From: Sophora flavescens
Taxonomy: Eukaryota > Streptophyta > Magnoliopsida > Fabales > Fabaceae
NCBI GenBank assembly: GCA_030762895.1
Contig: JAUPTC010000148.1
Span: 23,476 to 87,475 of the forward strand
Direction: 5' to 3'
Length of the DNA: 64,000 nucleotides
Shown: one piece after another, positions 42,453 through 52,947 of the stretch
Position numbering within the stretch: the first letter of the stretch is position 1
How the letters are laid out: every line of letters starts with the position of its first letter
The notes under the pieces: generated by a model
What the model saw: the letters and a program-made list of their open reading frames with translations, nothing else
Told to the model about the DNA's origin: nothing
The model's database searches: none
Position numbers and translations under genes: made by a program

Positions 42453-43019
42453 TTTTCCCAACAACTTTATCGACCGACCCAGAGCATGGCTCCGGAAAGC
42501 CGGGGTCGCCAAAACACCGAAGGCGGGAGACCGTAAACGGCCTCAAACGAGTGCCCCCGCCGGTCGGCGGTGCGGGGCCCTCCGGACCGCGGAAACGCCA
42601 AACCCCAGCATAAAGACCCACCGGAAGATGCCGGAAAAGTTGGAAACAGTGTCAAATGAATTTTAAAAATTATGGGACCACGACCGTCAGAAAGCCGCAC
42701 CCGTCCTGGTAGTTATGATGCGGAGAAAATACTTCGAAAATAGGAAAAGTGGCCGAGACGGCGCCGTTTGGCCAGAATCGGGTGGTGCCCATGGGTCCAA
42801 CGGACCAATGGGCCTCGTTCATTGGATTTTTTCCTGCCACCCTGCCAAAATTCAGGTCATTCGGAGCACGTGAAAAAAAATCTGGTAATTACCGTGATGT
42901 CCCTGATGTCTCGGAAGCCCCATATGGAAGCGGAGCATGACCGGAACACGAGGGGTAACGGAAGCTCGGTACGTCGCGGTAAGTAAGCGTATAAAGGATT
43001 TGATCGCGCGTAGAATAAC

Positions 43020-43132
43020 AGGTGCGATCATACCAGCACTAATGTACCGGATCCCATCAGAACTCCGCAGTTAAGCGTGCCTGGGCGAGAGCAGTACTAG
43101 GATGGGTGAGGAAGTCCTCGTGTTGCGCCTCT
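43020..43132 (+). pseudogene. 5S rRNA copy 3, deletion in box C
   Basis: 113 nt. Seven bases are missing after GATGGGTGA, inside the internal control region (box C), with GCGCCT at the end. Probably not functional. Confidence 0.85.
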
Positions 43133-43632
43133 TTTTCCCAACAACTTTATCGGCCGACCAAGAGCATGGCTCCGGAAAGCCAGGGTCGCAAAAACACCGA
43201 AGGAGGGAGACCGTAAACGGACTCAAACGAGTGCCCCCACCAGCATAAAGACCCACCGAAAGATGCCGGAAAAGTTGGAAACATTGTCAAATGAATTTTA
43301 AAAATATGGGACCACGAATTTCATAAAGCCGCACCCGTCCTGGTAATTATGATGCGGAGAAAATACTTCGAAAATAGGAAAAGTGGCCGAGACGGCGCCG
43401 TTTGGCCAGAATCGGGGGGTGCCCATGGGTCCAACGGACCATGGGCCTCGTTCCTTGGATTTTCTCCTACCACCCTGCCAAAATTCAGGTCATCCAGAGC
43501 ATGTGAAAATAAATATGGTAATTACTGGCATGTCCCGATGTCTCGAAGCCCCATCCAGCGAGCTGGCCGGAACCAGGGGTAAAGCTCGGCACGTCGCGGT
43601 AAGTAAGCGTATAAAGGATTTAATCGCGCCAC

Positions 43633-43752
43633 AGGTGCGATCATACCAGCACTAATGCACCGGATCCCATCAGAACTCCGCAGTTAAGCGTGCTTGGGCG
43701 AGAGTAGTACTAGGATGGGTGACCTCCTAGGAAGTCCTCGTGTTGCACCTCT
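43633..43752 (+). rRNA. 5S rRNA, copy 4
   Basis: Full 120 nt, intact control region. The upstream promoter is slightly shortened (the TAGACTA segment is missing before ACAGG). Confidence 0.94.
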
Positions 43753-44250
43753 TTTTCCCAACAACTTTATCGACCGACCCAGAGCATGGCTCCGGAAAGC
43801 CGGGGTCGCCAAAACACCGAAGGTGGGAGACCGTAAACGGCCTCAAACGAGTGCCCCCGGCGGTCGGCGGTGCGGGGCCCTCCGGACCACGGAAACGCCA
43901 AACCCCAGCATAAAGACCCACCGGAAGATGCCGGAAAAGTTGGAAACAATGTCAAATGAATTTTAAAAAATATGGGACCACGACTGTCAGAAAGCCGCAC
44001 CCGTCCTGGTAATTATGATGCGGAGAAAATACTTCGAAAATAGGAAAAGTGGCCGAGACGGCGCCGTTTGGCCAGAATCGGGTGGTGCCCATGGGTCCAT
44101 TGACACGTGAAACCAAATCGTAATTACGCATGTCTCGATGTCTCGAAGCCCCATCCGGAAGCGGAGCCTGACCGGAACCAGAGGGGTAACGGAAGCTCGG
44201 CACGTCGCGGTAAGTAAACGTATAAAGGATTTGATCGCGCGTAGACTAAC

Positions 44251-44370
44251 AGGTGCGATCATACGAGCACTAATGCACCGGATCCCATCAGAACTCCGCA
44301 GTTAAGCGTGCCTGGGCGAGAGCAGTACTAGGATGGGTGACCTACTAGGAAGTCCTCGTGTTGCACCTCT
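44251..44370 (+). rRNA. 5S rRNA, copy 5
   Basis: 120 nt with a few substitutions (ATACGAGCAC, GAGCAGTACTAG, CCTACTAGG). Confidence 0.92.
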
Positions 44371-44937
44371 TTTTCCCAACAACTTTATCGACCAACCCAA
44401 AGCATGGCTCCGGAAAGCCGGGGTCGCCAAAACACCGAAGGCGGGAGACCGTAAACGGCCTCAAACGATTGCCCCCGGCGGTCAGCGGTGCGGGGTCCTC
44501 CGTATCGCGGAAACGTCAATCCCCAACATAAAGACCCATCGGAAGATGCCGGAAAAGATGGAAACAGTGTGAAATGAATTTTAAAAAATATGGGACCACG
44601 ACTGTCAGAAAGCCGCACCCGTCCTGGTAATTATGATGCGGAGAAAATACTTCGAAAATAGGAAAAGTGACCGAGACGGCGCCGTTTGGCCAGAATCGGG
44701 TGGTGCCCATGGGTCCAACGGACTAATGGGCCTCGTTCCATGGATTTTTTCCTACCACCCTGCAAAAATTCAGGTCATTCGGAGCACGTGAAACCAAATC
44801 TGGTAATTACCGGCATGTCCCTGATGTCTCGGAAGCCCCATCCGGAAGCGGAGCCTGACCAGAACCCGATGGGAAACAGAAGCTCGGCACGTCGCGGAAA
44901 GTAAGCGTATAAAGGTTTTGATCGCGTGTAGACTAAC

Positions 44938-45055
44938 AGGTGCGATCATACCAACACATTCACTGGATCCCATCAGAACTCCGCAGTTAAGCATGCTTGG
45001 GCGAGAGTAGTACTAGGATGGGTGACGTCGTGGGAAGTCCTCGTGGTGCACCTCT
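44938..45055 (+). rRNA. 5S rRNA, copy 6 (variant, 118 nt)
   Basis: Two bases short in the 5' part (CCAACACATTCACTGG) and with substitutions in box C (GACGTCGTGGG). Possibly inactive. Confidence 0.8.
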
Positions 45056-45550
45056 TTTTCCCAACAACTTTATCGACCGACCCAGAGCATTGCTCCGGAA
45101 AGCCGGGGTCGCCAAAACACCGAAGCCGGGAGACCTAAACTGCCTCAAACGAGTGCCCCCGCCGGTCGGCGGTGCGGTGCCCTCCAGACCGCGGAAACGC
45201 CAAACCCCAGCATGAAGACCCACTGGAAGATGCCGAAAAAGTTGGAAACAGTGTCAAATGAATTTTAAAAAATATGGGACCACGACTGTCAGAAAGCCGC
45301 ACCCGTCCTGGTAATTATGATGCGGAGAAAATACTTGAAAATAGGAAAAGTGCGAGACCCGTTGGCAAAATCGGGTAGTGCCCATGGGTCCAACGGACCA
45401 TGGGCCTCGTCCTTGATTTTCCTACTCGCCAAATTAGGTCATGAGCACGTGAAAACAACGTAATTACGGCATGTCCCGATGTCTGAACAGGGGTACGGCT
45501 CGGCACGTCGCGGTAAGTAGCGTATAAAGGATTTGATCGCTGAGACTAAT

Positions 45551-45666
45551 AGGTGCGATCATACAGCACTAATGCACCGGATCCCATCGAACTCCGCATT
45601 AAGCGTGCTTGGGCGAGAGTAGTACTAGGATGGGTGACCTCCAGGAAGTCCTCGTGTTGCACCTCT
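45551..45666 (+). rRNA. 5S rRNA, copy 7 (degenerate, 116 nt)
   Basis: Single-base deletions in ATACAGCAC, CATCGAACTC, GCATTAAGC and CTCCAGGAAG. Confidence 0.8.
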
Positions 45667-46092
45667 TTTCCAAACAACTTTATCGGCCGACCGAGCATGG
45701 CTCCAAGGGGTCGCAAAACACGAGAGGGGAGACCGTAAACGGCTCAACGAGTGCCCCGCCGATCGGCGGTGCGGGGCCCTCGGAGCGAAACACCAAACCC
45801 AGATAAAGACCCAGAAGATGCCGAAAAGTTGGAAACATGTCAAATGAATTTTAAAAATATGGGACCGCAAAGCGCACCGTCTGGTAATTATGATGCGGAG
45901 AAAATACTTGAAAATAGGAAAAGTGGCGAGGGAATCGGGTGGTGCCCATGTATCATTGAGCACGTGAAAACAAATTGGTAATTACCAGCATGTCCCCGAT
46001 GTCTCGGAAGCCCACAGGGACCCGGAACAGGGGTAAAGCTCGCACGTCGCGGTAAGTAAGCGTATAAAGGATTTGATCGCGCGTAGACTAAT

Positions 46093-46203
46093 AGTGCGAT
46101 CATACCACACTAATGCACGGATCCCATCGAACTCCCTTAAGCGTGCTTGGCGAGAGTAGTACTAGGATGGGTGACCTCCAGGAAGTCCTCGTGTTGCACC
46201 TCT
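46093..46203 (+). rRNA. 5S rRNA, copy 8 (degenerate, 111 nt)
   Basis: Several short deletions (AGTGCG start, CCACACTAATGCACGG, GAACTCCCTTAAGC, TTGGCGAG). The box C core is kept. Confidence 0.78.
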
Positions 46204-46655
46204 TTTCCCAACAACTTTATCGGCGACGATGCTCAAGCGGGGTCGCCAAAACACAAGGCGGGAGACCGTAACGGCCTCAAACGAGTGCCCGCCGATCGGC
46301 GGTGCGGGGCCCTCCGGACCGGGAAACGCCAAACCCAGATAAAGACCCACGGAAGATGGAAAAGTTGGAAACAGTGTCAAATGAATTTTAAAAATATGGG
46401 ACCACAAAGCGCACCGTCCTGGTAATTATGATGCGGAGAAAATACTTGAAAATAGGAAAAGTGGCGAGCGCGCCGTTTGGCCAGAATCGGGTGGTGCCCA
46501 TTCTTCCTTGAGCACGTGAAAACAATCTTGTAATTACGGCATGTCCCGATGTCTCGAAGCCCCATCCGAAGCGGAGCTACCGAACCGGGGGTAACGGAAG
46601 CTCGGCACGTCGCGGTAAGTAAGCGTATAAAGGATTTGATCGCGCGTAGACTAAC

Positions 46656-46770
46656 AGGTGCGATCATACCAACACTAATGCACCGGATCCCATCAGAACT
46701 CCCGTTAAGCGTGCTTGGCGAGAGTAGTACTAGGATGGGTGACCTCAGGAAGTCCTCGTGTTGCACCTCT
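46656..46770 (+). rRNA. 5S rRNA, copy 9 (degenerate, 115 nt)
   Basis: Deletions in GAACTCCCGTTAAGC, TTGGCGAG and GACCTCAGGAAG. Confidence 0.8.
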
Positions 46771-47260
46771 TTTCCCAACAACTTTATCGACCGACCCAGG
46801 CATGGCTCCGAAAGCGGGGTCGCCAAAACAGGCGGGAAGAACGGCCTCAAACGAGGCCGCCGATCGGCGGGCGGGGCCCGACAAAGCCAAACCCAATAAA
46901 GACCCCGAAGATCGGAAAAGTTGGAAACATGTCAAATGAATTTTAAAAATATGGGACCACGGAAAGCGCACCGTCCCGGTAATTATGATGCGGAGAAAAT
47001 ACTCAAAATAGGAAAAGTGCCGAGACGCGTTTGGCAGAATGGGTGGTGCCCATGGGTCCAACGGACAATGGGCCTCGTTCCTGATTTCCTACCACCCCAA
47101 AATTCAGGTCAGAGCACGTGAAAACAATCGTAATTACGGCATGTCCCCGATGTCTCGAAGCCCCATCGAGCGGAGCCTGACCGGAACCCCGAGGGGTAAC
47201 GGAAGTTCGGCACGTCGCGGTAAGTAAGCGTATAAAGGATTTGATCGCGCGTAGATTAAA

Positions 47261-47380
47261 AGGTGCGATCATACCCGCACTAATGCACCGGATCCCTTCA
47301 GAACTCCGCATTTAAGCGTGCTTGGGCGAGAGTAGTACTAGGATGGGTGACCTCCTAGGAAGTCCTCGTGTTGCACCTCT
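47261..47380 (+). rRNA. 5S rRNA, copy 10
   Basis: 120 nt, substitutions only (ATACCCGCAC, CCCTTCAG, CATTTAAGCG). It is full length although both neighbouring spacers are deletion-rich. Confidence 0.92.
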
Positions 47381-47902
47381 TTTTCCCAACAACTTTACCG
47401 ACCGACCCAGAGCATGGCTCCAAAAGCGGGGTCGCAAAACACAAGGCGGGAGACCGTAACGGCCTCAACGAGTGCCCCCCCGATCGGCGGTGGGGGCCTC
47501 CGGACCAAAGCCAAACCCCAGATAAAGACCCACCGAAGATGCCGGAAAAGTTGAAACCAGTGTCAAATGAATTTTTAAAAATATGGGACCACTGAAAGCG
47601 CACCGCCCGGTAATTATGATGCGGAGAAAATACTTCGAAAATAGTAAAAGTGGCCTAGACGGTGCCGTTTGGCCAGAATCGGGTGGTGACCATGGGTCCA
47701 ACGGACCAATGGGCCTCATTCCTTGGATTTTTCCTACCCCCGCCAAAATTCAGGTCATTTGAGCACGTGAAAACAAATCTTGTAATTGCAGGCAGGTCCT
47801 CGATGTCTCGGAAGCCCCATCCAAGCGAGCTCCGAACCAGGGTAGAAGCTCGGCACGTCGCGGTAAGTAGCGTATAAAGGATTTGATCGCGCGTAGACTA
47901 AC

Positions 47903-48017
47903 AGTGCGATCATACCAGCACTAATGCACCGGATCCCATAGAACTCCGCATTTAAGCGTGCTTGGCAGAGTAGTACTAGGATGGGTGACCTCCGGGAAGT
48001 CCTCGTGTTGCACCTCT
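47903..48017 (+). rRNA. 5S rRNA, copy 11 (degenerate, 115 nt)
   Basis: Single-base losses at AGTGCG, CCCATAGAAC, TTGGCAGAG and CTCCGGGAAG. Confidence 0.8.
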
Positions 48018-48536
48018 TTTCCCAACAACTTTATCGATCGACCCGAGCATGGCTCAAAGCCGGGTCGCCAAAACACAAGGCGGGAGACCGTAACGGCCTC
48101 AAACGAGTGCCCCGCCGATCGGCGGTGCGGGCCTCCGGACCGGAAACGCCAAACCCAGATAAAGACCCACCGGAAGATGCCGGTGAAGTTGGAAACAATG
48201 TCAAATGAATTTTAAAAATATGGGACCACGACGATCAAAGCGCACCGCCCCGGTAATTATGATGCGGACAAAATACTTGAAAATAGGAAAAGTGGGAGAC
48301 GGCGCCGTTTGGCAGAATCGGTGGTGCCCATGGGTCCAACGGACCAATTGGCGTCGTTCCATTGATTTTTTCCTACCACCCTGCCAAAATTCAGGTCAAG
48401 GGGCACGTGAAAACAAATCTGTAATTACGGCATGTCCTGATGTCTCGAAGCCCCATGAAGCGAGCTGAGAACCAGGGTAAAGCTCGGCACGTCGCGGTAA
48501 GTAGCGTATAAAGGATTTGATCGCGCGTAGACTAAC

Positions 48537-48646
48537 AGTGCGATCATACTAGCACTAATGCACCGGATCCCATGAACTCGTTAAGCGTGCTGGGAGAGGA
48601 GTACTAAGATGGTTGATCTCCTGGGAAGTCCTCGTGTTGCACCTCT
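48537..48646 (+). pseudogene. 5S rRNA copy 12, degenerate (110 nt)
   Basis: Losses around CCCATGAACTCGTTAAGC and GCTGGGAGAGGAGTACTAAG, plus substitutions in box C (GATGGTTGATCTC). Confidence 0.78.
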
Positions 48647-49212
48647 TTTTCCCAACAACTTTACTGGCCGACCCAGAGCATGGCTCCGGAAAGCCGGGGT
48701 CGCCGAAACCCCGAAGGCGGGAGACCGTAAACGGCCTCAAACGAATGCCCTCGCCGGTCGGCGGTGCGGGGCCCTCCGGACCGCGGAAACGCCAAACCCA
48801 GCATAAAGACCCACCGGAAGAAGCCGGAAAAGTTGGAAACAGTGTCAAATGAATTTTAAAAAATATGGGAAAACGACCTTCAGAAAGTCGCACCTGTCCT
48901 GGTAATTATGATGCGGAGAATATACTTCGAAAATAGGAAAAGTGGACGAGACGGCGCAGTTTGGCCAGAATCGGGGGTTGCCCATGGGTCCAACGGACCA
49001 ATGGGCCTCGTTCCTTGGATTTTTTTCTACCACCCTGCCAAAATTCAGGTCATTCGAAGCACGTGAAAACAAATCTGGTAATTAGCGGCATGTCCCTGAT
49101 GTCTCGGAAGCCCCATCCGGAAGCGGATCCTGACTAGAACCCGAGGGGTAACGGAAGCTCGGCACGTCGCGGTAAGTAAACGTATAAAGGATTTGATCGC
49201 GCGTAGACTAAT

Positions 49213-49332
49213 AGGTGCGGTCATACCAGCACTAATGCACCGGATCCCATCAGAACTCCGCATTTAAGCGTGCTTGGGCGAGAGTAGTACTAGGATGGGT
49301 GACCTCCTGAGAAGTCCTCGTGTTGCACCTCT
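49213..49332 (+). rRNA. 5S rRNA, copy 13
   Basis: Full 120 nt, GCGGTCATACC variant near the start, T5 terminator. Confidence 0.95.
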
Positions 49333-49874
49333 TTTTCCCAACAACTTTATCGGCCGACCCAGAGCATGGCTCCGAAAAGCCGGGGTCGCCAAAACACCGA
49401 TGGCGGGAGACCGTAAACGGCCTCAAACGAGTGCCCCCGCCGATCGACGGTGCGGGGCCCTCCGGACCGCGGAAACGCCCAACCCCATCATAAAGACCCA
49501 CCAGAAGATGCCGGAAAAGTTGGAAACAGTGTCAAATGAATTTTAAAAAATATGGGACCACGACTGTCAGAAAGCCGCACCCGTCCTGGTAATTATGATG
49601 CGGAGAAAATACTTCGAAAATAGGAAAAGTGGCTGAGACGACGCCGTTTGGCCAAAATCGGGTGGTGCCCATGGGTCCAACGGACCCATGGGCCTCGTTC
49701 CTTGGATTTTTTCCTACTTCCCTGCCAAAATTCAGGTCATTCGGAGCACGTGAAAACAAATCTGGTAATTACGGGCATGTCCCTGATGTCTCGGACCGGA
49801 ACCCGAGGGGTAACGGAAGCTCGGCACGTCGCGGTAAGTAAGCGTATAAAGGATTTGATCGCTCGTAGACTAAT

Positions 49875-49994
49875 AGGTGCGATCATACAAGCACTAATGC
49901 ACTGGATCCCATCAGAACTCCGCATTTAAGCGTGCTTGGGCGAGAGTAGTACTAGGATGGGTGACCTCCTGGGAAGTCCTCGTGTTGCACCTCT
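49875..49994 (+). rRNA. 5S rRNA, copy 14 (terminator interrupted)
   Basis: Full 120-nt gene, but the usual CTCTTTTTCCC is CTCTGTTTCAC, leaving only three T in a row. Termination may be weak. Confidence 0.92.
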
Positions 49995-50493
49995 GTTTCA
50001 CAACAACATTATCGGTCGACCCAGAGCATGGCTCCAGAAAGCCGGGGTCGCCAAAACACCGAAGGCGGGAGACCATAAACGACCTCAAACGAGTGCCCCC
50101 GTCGATCGACGGTGCGGGGCCCTCCGGACCACGAAAACGCCAAACCCCTGCATAAAGACCCACCGGAAGATGCCGGAAAAGGTGGAAACAATGTCAAATG
50201 AATTTTAAAAAATATGGGACCTCGACGGTCAGAAAGCCGCACCGGTCCTGGTAATTATGATGCGGAGAAAATACGTCGAAAATAGGAAAAGTGACCGAGA
50301 CGACGCCATTTGGCCAGAATCGGATGGTACCCATTCGGAGCACGTGAAAACAAATCTGGTAATTACCGGCATGTCCCTGATGTCTCGGAAGCCCCATCCG
50401 GAAGCGGAGCCTGACCGGAACCCGAGGGGTAACGGAAGCTCGGCACGTCGCGGTAAGTAAGCGTATAAAGGATTTGATCGCGCATAGACTAAC

Positions 50494-50608
50494 AGGTGCG
50501 ATCATACAGCACTAATACACCGGATCCCATTAGAACTACGCGATTAAGGGTGCAAGGCGAGGAAGCTAGGATGGGTGACCTCCTAGGAAGTCCACGTGTT
50601 GCACCTCT
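50494..50608 (+). rRNA. 5S rRNA, copy 15 (degenerate, 115 nt)
   Basis: Losses and substitutions around ATACAGCACTAATACACC, ACTACGCGATTAAGGG and GCAAGGCGAGGAAGCTAGG. The last copy before element I. Confidence 0.78.
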
Positions 50609-50881
50609 TTTTCCCAACAACTTTATCGACCGACCCAGAGCATGACTCCGGAAAGCCGGGTCGCAAAACAAAGGAGGAGACAACGGGCTCAACGAGTGCC
50701 CCCCATCGCCGGCCCCTGGAAACACAAAACCCCAGCATAAAGACCCACCGGAAGATGCCGAAAAAGTTGGAAACGGTGTCAAATGAATTTTAAAAAATAT
50801 GGGACCACGACTGTCAGAAAGCCGCACCCGTCCAGATAATTATGATTCGGAGAAAATTCTTCGAAAATAGGAAAAGTGGCC

Positions 50882-51862
50882 TGATGACAACCAAGATGGG
50901 GTTGCCTTGTTATGATCTATTTGATTGAAATCTTGTTAGGTGTTGTGCAATTTTCAAATTAAAACTCAAAGTGAGATGATTCCAAATTGTAACCAAAACA
51001 AGAATTGAAGAATAAAAGAAGAAAATGGAAAGAGTAGAAGATGGGTGAAGGCGCCACAAACAAATAAGGATCTGTTTGATAAGCCAAATGAAATCCGCCA
51101 CAAGAATGTTGGAATTCTTGATAAGGATAGAAACCTTGGTTCAACCAAGAACTTAGGAGAACAATGCTCACTAACAATGGAAAATTCCAAATCACATCCA
51201 AAGTTCCATTTCCAAGGTGTTTCATGCTTTACAAATAGTGTAGGCTGCCCAACTTTTGGCATCCAAGAAAAAAAACGAAAATAGCATTTGATTAGCCTAT
51301 TCATGACACTAATTACCCACATTTATTGATTAGCCTATTCATGACACTAATTACCCACATTAAGACAACCTTTTGAATGGCCACAAAAGTGTTATGGCAG
51401 CCACCAAGACAAAAAAAAACATGTGCATAAAAGACTCATAATTGTGGGGGGGGGGTTACACTTTCTTATCACATTAAAATGTAACTCCCACAAGTTACAA
51501 CTTTATTCAAAATAGAAAAACAATTCCCCTAAATTCGTGTAGAACATGCATGTGGTCCTACTTGCATGATTCTCCACTTATTCAATTGAATTTGAACATA
51601 AAATTGGGCCTTGACTCACATATGTGCCCCACTTGTTTCTTCTTCATACACCCCCTTTTCATTTGGGCCTTCCTCTTGGATGATCACATTAATCCATTTG
51701 GGCTCTTCATCATTTGACTCGGGCCTTGCTTCCATTAGGAGTCCAATCATTTGACTTAGGGCTTGTTGGGCCCTCTTAGCTCTTGCTCTTGTCATTGGGC
51801 CTCCTAGGCCTTGAATGGCCTCTTGGTCCAAATTGGGCTTCATTGGTATTGGGCTCGCATCA
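50882..51862 (-). repeat. 3' LTR of element I
   Basis: Plus strand TGATGACAACC...CTCGCATCA. Hairpin stems CAAACA/TGTTTG (51057-51078) and CAAGAAT/ATTCTTG (51101-51120). It contains the last ~80 codons of pol. Confidence 0.95.
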
Positions 51863-52947
51863 TCCCCTCCTTCTTCAAGTGAATTCGTCCTCGAATTAGA
51901 GTCGTCATCACCTACATCAAAAAGAGACAAATCAGCCACATTAAAAGTTGCACTAATACCCCCATGTTCACTAGGAAGGTCCAACTTGTAAGCATTGTCA
52001 TTGATCTTGGCTACAACTTGAAATGGCCCATCTCCCCTTGGTTGAAGTTTTGATTTCCTTTGGGAAGGAAACCTTTCTTTCCTCATATGCACCCATACCC
52101 AATCTCCGGGTTCAAAAACGACTTTCTTCCTTCCCTTGTTGGCTTGTCTTGCATAGCTCTCGGTCCTTTTTTCAATTTGGGCCTTAACTTGCTCATGGAG
52201 CTTCTTCACATATTCTGCCTTGGACCTACCATCTTTATGCTTCAAAATGGAAGAATTAGGCAGTGGCAATAAATCAAGAGGAGTTAGAGGATTAAAACCA
52301 TAAACAACCTCAAAAGGAGAAAATTGAGTGGTGCTATGAATAGCCCTATTGTATGCAAACTCCACATGAGGCAAACACTCCTCCCAATACTTAATATTCT
52401 TTTTAATCACAGCCCTTAAAAGGGAAGAAAGAGTCCTATTCACAACTTCAGTTTGTCCATCCGTTTGAGGATGGCAAGTAGTGGAGAAAAGAAGCTTTGT
52501 TCCAAGCTTTCCCCACAAAGTCCTCCAAAAGTGGCTTAGGAACTTGGTGTCCCTATCACTAACAATGCTTCTTGGGAGACCATGAAGTCTCACCACTTCT
52601 TTAAAGAACAAATCCGCCACATGACAAGCATCATCAATCTTTTTGCATGGTATAAAATGTGCCATTTTTGAAAATCTATCTACCACAACAAAGATTGAAT
52701 CTTTTCCACTTTTTGTCCTAGGCAACCCAACAACAAAGTCCATTGATAAATCAATCCAAGGAAAATCAGGAATAGGCAAAGGAGTGTAAAGTCCATGAGG
52801 CATAACTTTGGATTTTGACTTTTTGCACACAATGCATTTTTCACAAAATTTTTGCACATCATATTTCATATGAGGCCAATAAAAATGTTCATGCAACATG
52901 TCCAAAGTCTTTTGAACCCCAAAATGCCCCATTAGTCCCCCCTTCAT
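51616..52947 (-). CDS. pol: Integrase of element I (frame continues from RT-RNase H after a G-run shift)
   Basis: 443 codons, including the part of the zinc finger after the frame break (GHFG...FCEKCIVC). The catalytic core has Asp in SMDFVVGL, Asp in VSDRDTKF and Glu in DGQTEVVN. It is followed by VEFAYNRAIHS, PLDLLPLPN, the GDWVWVHMRKERFP module and the C-terminal SATFNVADLSLFDVG. The last ~80 codons (GGPMTRARAKRAQQ) lie in the LTR. The first zinc-finger His (KEAHEGG) sits in the other frame, because the G-run near 52938-52943 carries one base more than the frame needs. It inserts element cDNA into the genome. Confidence 0.93.
   Translation of the reverse strand: MKGGLMGHFGVQKTLDMLHEHFYWPHMKYDVQKFCEKCIVCKKSKSKVMPHGLYTPLPIPDFPWIDLSMDFVVGLPRTKSGKDSIFVVVDRFSKMAHFIPCKKIDDACHVADLFFKEVVRLHGLPRSIVSDRDTKFLSHFWRTLWGKLGTKLLFSTTCHPQTDGQTEVVNRTLSSLLRAVIKKNIKYWEECLPHVEFAYNRAIHSTTQFSPFEVVYGFNPLTPLDLLPLPNSSILKHKDGRSKAEYVKKLHEQVKAQIEKRTESYARQANKGRKKVVFEPGDWVWVHMRKERFPSQRKSKLQPRGDGPFQVVAKINDNAYKLDLPSEHGGISATFNVADLSLFDVGDDDSNSRTNSLEEGGDDASPIPMKPNLDQEAIQGLGGPMTRARAKRAQQALSQMIGLLMEARPESNDEEPKWINVIIQEEGPNEKGVYEEETSGAHM
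51863..51879 (-). other. Polypurine tract of element I
   Basis: Reversed as TCCCCTCCTTCTTCAAG, directly next to the 3' LTR; priming site for plus-strand DNA synthesis. Confidence 0.85.

Larger units (their letters stand above)
41440..50881 (+). repeat. 5S rDNA tandem array, left block (15 gene copies)
   Basis: Units of about 660 bp (120-bp gene plus ~540-bp spacer), all on the + strand. The spacer contains conserved blocks such as GGTGCCCATGGGTCCAACGG and ends in a TATA-containing promoter. Units between ~45340 and ~48600 have many small deletions; those at 41672-45055 and 49213-49994 are cleaner. It begins inside a spacer at the joint with fragment F and ends at TGGCC, where element I is inserted. 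Confidence 0.97.
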
